From assembly GCA_963970005.1 (NCBI GenBank), contig CAXAMN010000003.1, positions 1,478,433-1,542,432 of the forward strand: a stretch of DNA of 64,000 bases. Direction: 5' to 3'. A model generated the notes under the pieces. The model searched no databases and had not been told where the DNA came from. It was given only the letters and a program-made list of their open reading frames with translations. Within the stretch, counting starts at the first letter, position 1; the number at the start of each line of letters is the position of its first letter. The translations under genes were made by a program, and so were the position numbers. The DNA comes from Durusdinium trenchii (taxonomy: Eukaryota > Sar > Dinophyceae > Suessiales > Symbiodiniaceae). This document shows, piece by piece, positions 51,882 to 60,884 of the stretch.

Positions 51882-53166
51882 ATGATAGCAAATAGCCTGC
51901 CGCAAAAAGAGCGTGACAGTTCATCCATGAGTAGCACTCCCATTGAAAAGGAGCCAGTCATGGAATGCCCCCTGCTGCTGACTACGCTTTCGGGGGTAAC
52001 CTTTAAGGTCTCTCTCAGTGTCGCCAAGTTCGACCGATTTACAGATTTAGAAGACCAGGTTATGGATTATCTGGCCTCGGTCACTGACCTCCAAGTTTTT
52101 GGGTGCGTCATTGACTTTTTGCACACCACCACGCAAACCTACCTAGAGGACCCAATCTGGGATAAGTTGCAGCAAGGTAGAGAATACACCATGATCTTCA
52201 GGGACTGTAGTGTTACCCTGCCAGAACAAGAACAGCTCGGTGGTTATCCTATTGATCAAGTCCCCTTAGCTGTTCATGTCCCAATGAACTCAGAAGAAAC
52301 TGTCCCAGAATGGGCCTTTGCAGGTGTGCCACGCTTGCGACACGTTAGCGTCGAGTCAGGGATCAGGCACATTGGTGCAGAGGCGTGGCAAGATTGCCGG
52401 CAACTCCGCATTGTCAAACTGCCGGCCACAGTGGTAGGCATTGCAGATAATGCCTTTCGGGACTGCAAGCTCCTAAATAGTGTCTTGGCTCCGGGTTGTC
52501 GCGACTTTGGTTACAAAGCCTTTTCGGAATGTTGTTCCTTGCAGCGTGTGTATGCATCGGGTGGAGCTGTAAACGTGTTCAATGGGGAAACCAATTTCGG
52601 GCAATACCTCTTCCAAGGGTGCATCAACCTTGCAGAGGTCACCGTGAGTGAGTTTCCATCCCCCCCGATCTGAATTGAACGGGTTAACCCTGCAAGACAG
52701 GACCAGAGAGCTAGCTCCGGGCTGCCTCAGCTCTACAGGCATCTACACACTTGCTCTCCCAAAGCACTTTGTAGCCATAGGAGCGCACGCTTGTGACAGT
52801 TGTCGACTGCTTAAGAGTGTTGACCTCTGTAACACCATGATTGAAGAAATTCCGGAATTCACTTTTGGCCACTGCACTAGCCTTCGGGAAGTCTTCCTAC
52901 CGACAACTCTCCATACAATCCGAGTTAAAGCCTTTATGAGCTGCGCCGCCCTTGTTGAGCTTGCCATTCCGCCTGCTCTCAAGTACATTGGAAGTAGGGC
53001 TTTCTTGGACTGCACTGCCCTACGGAGGCTGGTCAGAATGCCCGGAACACGCAGATGGCGAGGGGTTTATGCTGAAGAAAATGCTTTTGCCATCTGTCCG
53101 GCCATGAAATGGCCACCCTGGCTGCACATGATCCCAGACATGGGCTACATCCCTGGTTTAGGATAG
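51882..53166 (+). pseudogene. ORF-G: second BspA-type LRR protein, frameshifted
   Basis: Paralogue of ORF-F with the same layout: start at ATG 51882 or, by alignment with ORF-F, ATG 51927 (MSSTPIEKEPVMECP), then repeats VPEWAFAGVPRLRHVSV, IGAEAWQDCRQLRIVKLP, IADNAFRDCKLLNSV, IGAHACDSCRLLKSVDL, IRVKAFMSCAALVELAIP and IGSRAFLDCTALRRL. A run of seven C at 52660-52666 shifts the frame by one; before it the frame ends at 52673, after it the homologous sequence continues to 53166. An extra C is the simplest explanation, so it is either a recent mutation, a sequencing error or slippage. Otherwise well conserved. Confidence 0.7.
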
Positions 53167-53221
53167 AGGATCATCCCTCCATCCACAGCTGCCGTGGCCC
53201 TGCTATCAATTTTGTTAGAGT

Positions 53222-53249
53222 CTGGGTGCGAGCCTTAGCTCGGGTCCGG
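53222..53249 (+). repeat. CTTA hairpin 15 (after ORF-G)
   Basis: Inner arms CGAGC and GCTCG around CTTA (53234-53237), extended outward past one G-G mismatch by CTGGGTG/GGTCCGG-type pairs: 11 of 12 pairs, three G.T. Confidence 0.7.
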
Positions 53250-53720
53250 AGTAGGCCAGCAATTGCGAAACAGTACTCCCCAACACGAGTAACTAACCAT
53301 AGTTGCCCTCCGTTATGCATGGAGTAAGTGCCCAGAGGCTGTCGGATAGAGAAGGGTCTCGGCGTGGCGGTGATGTCGACAACTGCAAATCGTCCACCTG
53401 CCAGACACAGTAGTCGGTCACTGGTGTAGGTGTCAAATGCTACGGGTTGTGGTCGCCCCAAGATGCAAGTTGTTCGGTACCATAGCATTCGATGACCTAT
53501 AACGCAAACGACCTTTGGCGAGAGAACTATCTAGACCCAGCCTCAACGAAGCTATGCCTCAGAGGCAGGAGAGAAGCAAGTGCGACGTGAGCAGTGAGTT
53601 GAGCCAAGTGCCAGTTTTCGAGCACTAGAAAAGGAGGATTTCCAGGCATATACGGCAAGCAAAATGCACAGACACCAAGTAGAACCATGACCTCTTCTCG
53701 CCATCCGCTGCGAAGTGAGC
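53250..53720. other. Non-coding; second half matches the end of leader copy 0
   Basis: 53250-53530 holds nothing recognisable. From about 53600 it follows the copy-0 leader segment 26380-26510 (for example ACGGCAAGCAAAATGCACAG against ACGGCAAAGGAAATGCGCAA, then AAGTAG and CGCCAT). Confidence 0.5.
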
Positions 53721-53723
53721 CGA

Positions 53724-53754
53724 TAGGAGCGAGAACCTTAGTTCTGCGTTCCTA
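53724..53754 (+). repeat. CTTA hairpin 16 (leader array)
   Basis: Left arm TAGGAGCGAGAAC, loop CTTA (53737-53740), right arm GTTCT, one bulged G, then CGTTCCTA: 13 pairs, one G.T. Confidence 0.75.
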
Positions 53755-53790
53755 CACGGCGGGTGGTAGATAGTGGCAATGAAGGATGAC

Positions 53791-53814
53791 CAGGGGGAAC
53801 CTTAGTTCCCGCTG
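53791..53814 (+). repeat. CTTA hairpin 17 (leader array)
   Basis: Left arm CAGGGGGAAC, loop CTTA (53801-53804), right arm GTTCCCGCTG: nine of ten pairs, one G-G mismatch. Confidence 0.75.
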
Positions 53815-54590
53815 TTGATGTCCGACATTTCCAATTTTGTACAAAGAGGTACAGATATCATGCTAGGAGAGCTCAATGTTTCACAGGTTTCACACGGGCC
53901 TTGCACGCACCTCTCACTTTTTGCCATTACACTGCGCCTCACAGACTCAAGTGACATCCCCTTTTGGCACCTTTGAGCGCCGAAGGGTGTTGGGTCTGCC
54001 TCCCCACGGGGAGGTGGTGCCCGGTTCACCCTTAGCTGCAGGTTTCTCTCGCTAGGAATTGCCGCCGTATTTGAATTCTGTCTGGCAGCATGCGACTGGC
54101 CTTGTATGCGCCACCGGTTGAACGGGTTGTGCTGCAAGTATGGTCTTTTCCACGGATTGCTGCTTAACTCTTCGCACATTCGGTTGGCCTGATTACAACC
54201 ACTGCTGGAGCATTGCGAGACACCTGACCTGCAAAGTGACCTTGTTTTGCCACACTGTGGTGTGGCCGCTGGTCACCAACACTTGGTAAGGAAAGTCCGT
54301 TTGAAGCCTCCTAGGCGGCTTTCCATGAACACAGCTTGCGCTGCAGTCCTTTTCTTTTGCGAATTCAGGCCCACTAATTGCCACTAGTCTCAGTTTCACA
54401 CGTTTCACCTAGTGTAGAGGGAAGACTACAAGATGGTGGAGTTTCGGCCTGCGGGCTTGGGTTTTTGGTTTTGGGTTGGTTTTGGGGCCTTCGTTCCTTT
54501 CTCCACCATCTGTCTGTTCTTCCCTTCCTTCAACGATGACCTGGGCACCATGCCCACACGGCGTCCGTACTCGTGGAAAAAAGAGCCAGT
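53811..54590 (+). repeat. Leader repeat, copy 1
   Basis: Begins TTGATGTCCGACATTTCCAA like copy 2 and then follows the landmarks of copy 0. It ends with GGGCACCATGCCCACACGG and AGCCAGTGGGAATGAGAG. No ORF or SL remnant follows; instead hairpin 18 and copy 2. Confidence 0.7.
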
Positions 54591-54619
54591 GGGAATGAGA
54601 GCCTTAGCTTCTCGTTCCC
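54591..54619 (+). repeat. CTTA hairpin 18 (leader array)
   Basis: Left arm GGGAATGAGAGC, loop CTTA (54603-54606), right arm GCTTCTCGTTCCC: 12 pairs with one bulged base and one G.T. In leader copy 0 the same left sequence is followed by the relict SL instead. Confidence 0.85.
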
Positions 54620-54656
54620 AACAGGCGGGTGGTAGAGAGTGGCAATGGAGGATGCC

Positions 54657-54680
54657 CAGGGGGAACCTTAGTTCCCTCTG
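54657..54680 (+). repeat. CTTA hairpin 19 (leader array)
   Basis: Left arm CAGGGGGAAC, loop CTTA (54667-54670), right arm GTTCCCTCTG: ten pairs, one G.T. Confidence 0.85.
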
Positions 54681-55530
54681 TTGATGTCCGACATTTCCAA
54701 TTTTGTACAAAGGGGTACAGATACCATGTTAGGATAGGTCCAATGTTTCACCTGTCTCACACGGGCCCTGCGCGCAACAGACCTTTTTTGCAATGCCGCA
54801 GCATTTCACGGAGTTGGAGGACACCCCGTTTGGCACCTCCGGGTGCCGAAGGGTGCTGAGATGACCTCCCTTCAGGGGGGTATGCCTTTCGCACCCTTAC
54901 CTGCAGGCTTTCGTCGTTTGCTATGACCGCCACCTTCTACATCACCAACTAATATGCCTCTGGACTTGTAAGCGCAATCAGTTGAATGGGTTGTGCCACA
55001 AGAAAGGTTTTTTCCACGGCATGAAGCATAGCAACCACTGATCCATTTTGACATGGATACAACCGGCGTAGGAGCATAGCTATGCTCCTGACCTGCATCG
55101 TGACCAGGTTTTTGCCACACCGTGCAGTGGCCGCTGGTCGGTAATTGAGAAGTGAAGTCCATTTGAAGACTTTTTGGAAACTTTGCTAGAGCACAAACCC
55201 GCGCTGCCATGCTCTTCGTTCGAGAATTCAGGCCCATTGATAGTGAATAGTTTTCGTTTCACCTGTTTCACCTTAGCACAGAGGAAAGACTACAAGATGG
55301 TGGAGACTCGGCCTGTGGGCTCTGGTTTGCGGTTGTTTGGTTGGGTTGGTTTGTTGTTGGGTTTTCTTTGTCCTTTTCTCCACCATCTGATTGTATTTCC
55401 CTTCCTTCAATGATGACCTGGGCACCATGCCCACACGGCGTCCGTACTCGTGGAACAAAATCCTTCAATGATGACCTGGGCACCATGCCCACACGGCGTC
55501 CGTACTCGTGGAAAAAAAATAATGAGAAGA
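54681..55530 (+). repeat. Leader repeat, copy 2 (before ORF-A')
   Basis: Same landmark order as copies 0 and 1; closer to copy 0 in places (CACCCTTACCTGCAGGC, TAATATGCCTCTGGACTTG). It is followed by a tandem duplication and then a leader stretch of its own up to the relict SL at 55672. Confidence 0.7.
55404..55519 (+). repeat. 58-bp tandem duplication in leader copy 2
   Basis: Unit starting CCTTCAATGATGACCTGGGC and ending CGTGGAACAAAAT or CGTGGAAAAAAAAT occurs at 55404-55461 and 55462-55519. One further copy is at about 54528 in leader copy 1. Confidence 0.85.
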
Positions 55531-55671
55531 AGTCCACTGGACTGAGGTTCGTTCAGTGGATCCATCAAGACCCTCGTGAAGCAACTCGGGCTGATCCCCC
55601 GCCCAAATCCACAAGAGCGGTTTCCAGCTGGAATCATGGTTTGCGGTCCAGGCGGAGGAACCGGACAACAA

Positions 55672-55705
55672 TCCGTAGCCTTTGGCTCAAGTTTTCGGTT
55701 CAAAC
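55672..55705 (+). other. Tandem relict spliced leader before ORF-A'
   Basis: TCCGTAGCCTTTGGCTCAAG (55672-55691) is the DinoSL lacking two bases. It is followed by TTTTCGGTTCAAA, resembling a second, older TTTTGGCTCAAG. Confidence 0.75.
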
Positions 55706-55834
55706 CCATCTAATAGATGGGCAGGAGGCTCAAGGTTTTTGTCTCTTAAAGAGAAGAGACTCCTTGCGCAGTTAGCTTGAACCCTTCTGCGTAGTTGACC
55801 TCGTGCTTCTTTGTCACGTTTTGCTGCTCTTCCC

Positions 55835-55899
55835 TCACGGTATCCCGTGATATCGTCCTGCGATTGTGTTGCTTCTCCAAAACAGCAGCCCGTGCTGTT
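55835..55899 (+). repeat. Two hairpins with other loops in the ORF-A' leader
   Basis: TCACGG, loop TATC, CCGTGA (55835-55850) and AACAGCA, loop GCCCG, TGCTGTT (55881-55899), both perfectly paired. They occupy the position where the first copy has three CTTA hairpins. ORF-A' starts at 55930. Confidence 0.7.
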
Positions 55900-55929
55900 G
55901 TATTTGGGCTTCGGTTTCACTCACTTACT

Positions 55930-58900
55930 ATGCTCGATAAAGAAGCTTGCTGTCTAGTTTCACAAGCTATCTATGAGGATCTTGTCCTGTCTTTCCGCAA
56001 TCAAGGACTGCTCAGGAGCCAGTTTGGTCCTCGTGTGAATCAGTCTCACCAAGTCTTTTTTATTTGCCGTTTTCCCAGTGAACTTTGTACTCTCCAGAAC
56101 CATAAGGACCTCTTTGTCATTAGTGAGGATGATCTCGAACCCATCCATACTGCATTAGCTGGTGCTCAGTACATTTCGGTAGTTCTCTTTCAGGTTCAAA
56201 CTCACACACAGGAGAAAATTCTCCAGCTATACCGAGATGCCCCAAAGCTCTTTTTTGTTTGTCTTTTTCATGAATGCTTTGTCAATGTTGTCTGTTTTGA
56301 TCTTATTACTGCTGTTTGCACTACGCTTCGAAGGCATCTTGGACGCGTTCACTGCATATCCAAGTATCAGGATTTTGCTTATGTACCATATGGTCAGACG
56401 AAGAAAGTTACCAAAGGCATTTACTTCATTCTATTGCACTCATCTCTGACGACAAACAGTCTCGAGGTCCTTTCTCCGAATCTGGAGTATGCCGAAACAT
56501 GGTTAAGCAACAGCACAGTACTCACCCCAAAGATACAAGAGCACATTAAATCCATGTCTGGAGTTGTCAGATTTCGTGTCCATCGAACAGGAGTTCCTGT
56601 TCAAACCACGCTTGGAGTTACAGATCGATGTTGCATCACATTTTGCATCTCAATTGCCAAAATACATGAATTTGCTGAGCCGCTTGAACAAATCTACCAG
56701 TGCCTTAGGAATGAAGTCTGTCACTTAGAAAAACAGGAGCTACAAAGAATTTTACCGCTATTTTGGATCAGTGGTAAAGATCGACTGCCAGGTTTTTTCG
56801 CGCATCAGACCTTCACTCTCCTTGACTTTCGGAAGTATGCCAAGCAGCCTGATACGAGAATACAAAACATCATCCAAGGAATCCTTATTTCCATGGATAT
56901 TCCGTATCACTTCCAAAAAAGATCTATCTTGATCTAATATGCTTCGGGCACACTTCTTGAGAGCTTTCGGCAAGCTCTATTTTACGAAGATATTGTTTTG
57001 CCCTTTGGCAAAGAAGAGGGATGCCTCCAATGCAAAGTTGACTCCAACGCACAACTTGACTCCTGGCAGGTTGAGCTGCAAATTGTTGGAAGCACTAAAT
57101 ATGAAGCTTATCAGATTGAAGACGATGGCACTCTCCTAGATAACAAGGGTGAAGTCACTCCTGAATTAGTCCAATTTCTGCTTCAGAAATATGACGCCTC
57201 CAACATTCGTACTGCCATTGTACACATGCAAGGAAAAGGACAGCAAAAAATTGTTGCCTTTTTGGCCAACTCTGATATTCAGCAGCAAATACCATGTGCC
57301 ATTAAAGATCATCAGGGAGTTGACAGGGTCTTACAGTACAAATTACCAGATGTTTTTACAGACCCCCAGGTTTCCAACGTGCACGTCAAAGAGATGCGAG
57401 CTGACCATCATATCATCTCTCAAGCAAAGGGAATCAATCAACACGCGCGCATTAGCGCTTTTCTCCCCTTCCCTCGCAATGAGCTATCCCGTCGGCGTTT
57501 TAGTCGAGTTCGATCTATCAATGCACGCGTTAATGACAATGATGTCCTTTGTACTATTCTTGATGAGGCTGTCCCTGTTTGTCTTGTTAATCATGAACTG
57601 GCACTACATGAAGTTTCCTGTCTCCTTGAACTTCTCATTCATAAACAACCGATACTCAATCACCATTCCGTCTTTTTGTCCTGCTCTCTTCGTTGTCCTG
57701 ATAAATCGAGCCATGAGGAGGGAATACAAGAGAACATACTGTCGCTGCCAGACTTTTCCTGTATAGTTCATTGTCATTTGAACTACAATCAGACATTAAC
57801 GATCCATCAGCCTAGGTTCGAAAATAGCCAAGTATCCAGGTGCATTAGTAACAGTCTTCAGCTGATAGTCTATGAACGCACTGACATCATATTCTTCCTC
57901 ACAGGACAATTTGCTATCTTTGACCTCTTTGCGACTGTGCCCGAAGGGCGCATTCTTGCGATCTGGAAAGTTCCTGATAATAGTGCACTTGTACACTCAC
58001 CCTCGAGTCCAGTAGACCCTTCGGCTTGGCGAAATCCCGTTGCGAAAGAGTGCAAGCAGTCGCGTGAGAAAATAAAGCTTTCTGACAAGGCGCAAGGTGC
58101 AGAACCAAGATACCCTAATGGAGACCACAAGGACCAAAAAGTCATTAAAGTTGCTACAAATCTTCAATCAGCAAAGTCTCCCGCTACTGGTAAACAGGAG
58201 GGCGAGTCAAAGGTTAAAACCAATCCTCTCTTGTCTTCATCAGAAATCCACAACAGTCTGCAAGGGGCAAGGTCTGCTAAAAGAACGTATGCTTCCTTTG
58301 GTGCTCTAGTAAAGAAAGTACCGGTTCCCAAGTTGCCAGGAGCGTATGACACGCTCAAAAAACTAGTTGAGTATGCAGACAAGAATGAGGAACAAGGTCA
58401 TCAATCCACTGGAAAACCTAAAGTGCAATCTCAACAAGCCCCTCAAGCTCAACAACTGCAAGAACAAAGAAAAGAACAAAGAAAAGAACCTGCTGTGGGT
58501 TTGAGTATCGAAAGCAACTATCAAGACCTGCTTTCGCGAAGTGATGGCCGCCCTGTTGCTGGTCTGGCAAAGCCTGTTCTTGCTTCTCCTACCGTTTGTA
58601 GTGCCAGAGATAACTTCCCTGAAGAACTTGTTGGTCAAGTTGCACCTACCCAAATTGACATAGAACTTGAGAGTGAAGCCAATTGCACAGGTGGTGAAGA
58701 AGCAGAAGAAGTAGTAAAGTCATCGAGTGGCATTCATGAGATAGTCCGTTATGGTAAAGGCAAATCTATCTCCAGCACAAGAGAAACCAACCTCGGAGCA
58801 CAGTTTAGCCCTGAAAGTGTTTGCGAACAAGCTTCACAAAATGCTCCCTTTGTACAGGCTGCTTTGCAAGATGCTGATGATGCTACTGTTTTGACACCAG

Positions 58901-60884
58901 CTACCCCTTTTAGCCCGTTTTGGGTTAAAGAAGTATGCCACTACTCTGATCAACTTCCAGCAGATTTCGAACAGTCCATTGCCAGTGCACCCACAACTCC
59001 TGCTCCTTGTGCTACTCAAGAGATCAATGGTAGCTTGGATAAGTCCGTCATTGAGGAAATTGATATGTTTGAACCCACCGAGGCTAGCAAAATCGAAAAA
59101 ATCCAACAAGCAACAGCAGCTCAAGAGGCAGCTCAAGCGACAGATGAAATGACTCAAAAAGACCTTGCTACATGCGAATTGCGCAAAAATTCTGGTTTAG
59201 TCACTACTACCACCTCTCATTGTCACATTCCAACTTTGCCTGATTTAGAAGAGCAGCAAATAGATCGGAAGTCTGGAATCGCACTTTCTGAAAATCCTGA
59301 CGTATCAATCTTTGGCAATCTCACCTCCTCCATTGCAAAACGCAGAATACTAACGCATATGCACACCTTAAAACAACTCGTTGCAAGCAAGACCTCTCTT
59401 ATCAATATGGAGTTTGGAGAAGAAGAACTAGTGCAAGCGGCCAAGTTGTATGATAATCTCAATGCCACAGCCTGTTTCTATACAACTGCATTACGACTTC
59501 TCTCCAAGGCAGATTGGCAGGAACCTGTTGACTTTGAAGATCATATTGTTCATCAAGCAATGATTGCTGTGGCGAATGGCTGGACTACTGCCATTGGGAT
59601 CAAAACACTCCCTTTCGATAAGTATTACCTTGCCCTTGCAATGGCTACGCTGCCACTTGTAGTGCATGGGGAAGTGAAACGCACCTATGGCAATATCGTC
59701 GCTACACTCCCCTCTCCCTTTCGAGAGAAAGCTAGCTCCACAGTCACTTTCACTTGCCGTACCTGTACCAAAAAAAGCCAGCCATGAAATCTCTACTTTT
59801 ATCATTTTGGATCCACTTGCTCCACAAGCTGACAGTCATGAATATTTTCAGGCTGCGTTACCTTGGACTGAAAACCTGCTTCCTGGAGGGACAAATTTTA
59901 ACAGTGATGTTCTTCCAAACTGCCAAGAGTGTGCTTCTGACAGTTCATGGACTGTTATAACAGAATCCAGCTGCAGACTAGTTTGGTTGCAGATACCAAG
60001 AGAATTTCATCCCCTAGCAAGTCACTATGTGTCCCTCATTGGAAAGGATCCTTTCTTTGCCAAAGGTCGCTCCTGGAAATGTGTGTCAGTTGTCATCCAC
60101 CAAGGCCATGACCTGCTCAATGGTGAAGATCAACCTGCGGAACATTTCTACGTTCTTGAAAATGATGGACCCAAGTGTGAGTACTATTGTTATAACAATG
60201 CCGCAGGTCTCCATCATGCTGATGATACCAAAATTAGGCCAGGAGACAGAATCTGTGCACTTCTCTTTCGAACCTCAGACATTACCACCAAATGGCCACT
60301 TCACTGTACCCTTCCAAACCGAAGACAGCAGAGGAACAATGTTGCAAGACAAGAAAAGGGTAAGAGAGGAAAAAATATGCGTGGCCCCAGAGTCCTGCTC
60401 AGCTCTACCAAAAGAACTGTTCCAGGAAAGCAGTCTACAAGCCTGGCGCAAAAATCCATGCAGGATAATGCTCAGGACACGTATGGTGAGGAGTTATATG
60501 GTCCGCCCGAAGATGATATACACATTGTGCCTGTTGAAACCATTAGTAACATTGAAGACTATCTATCTCAGTCTCATGCTGAATTGCAGAGCACCTTATC
60601 TAAGCAACAGGGGAATGGCGACCCGTGTCGTCTTTCCTTGGGGGCAACAGGTGCAATAGAAACACCTCATAGGCTTGGCAATAGCCCAGCTAGGCCCGGC
60701 CCGTATACCCTCGATGACAGTAAAGGCAGGGCTGGCGCAACCAAGAATATCATTGAAATTGCCAAATCCGTCAGCTCCAAAGACGATGCTGATATTTCCA
60801 AGCCTCCATATGCCATCCTAAGTATGTTTGATGGATGCGGCTCCTCGGTTGACATCATAGAATCCAAAATCGGGTATCGCCCTA
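55930..60884 (+). pseudogene. ORF-A': truncated copy of ORF-A
   Basis: Aligns with ORF-A from its first Met (MLDKEACCLVSQAIYEDLV) through blocks TLGVTDRCC, NATACFYTTALRLL, CQECASDSSW...CRLVWL and RICALLFR up to methyltransferase motif I (ILSMFDGCGSSVD). Breaks: in-frame TAA at 56935-56937, and a run of seven A at 59770-59776 that shifts the frame by one. The catalytic part of the methyltransferase (motifs IV to X) is missing because the sequence jumps at about 60885 into the RT region. Linkers are Gln/Glu/Lys rich and differ strongly from ORF-A, so this is a diverged subfamily rather than a fresh duplicate. Confidence 0.8.

Larger units (their letters stand above)
26523..55671 (+). mobile_element. 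Giant LINE-like unit, about 29 kb, head-to-tail repeated
   Basis: Defined from the relict SL before ORF-A to the relict SL before its second copy, ORF-A'. It carries ORF-A (DNMT3-like), A2, ORF-B (endonuclease, RT, RNase H), C, D (hydrolase-like, helicase), E, F, G (LRR) and two extra leader repeats, all on one strand. The order ORF-D piece, leader, ORF-A occurs twice (24.9-26.9 and 41-56 kb), which argues that both halves belong to one repeating unit rather than two chance neighbours. Encoded endonuclease and reverse transcriptase place it nearest non-LTR retrotransposons; its size and extra genes are far beyond a standard LINE. No poly(A) or simple tail was found. It could instead be two elements inserted alternately. 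Confidence 0.6.

Noticed and set aside
26701-54680. CTTA hairpins as transcription terminators
   Set aside because: No T tract follows the stems, and several lie inside open coding sequence of nuclear genes.
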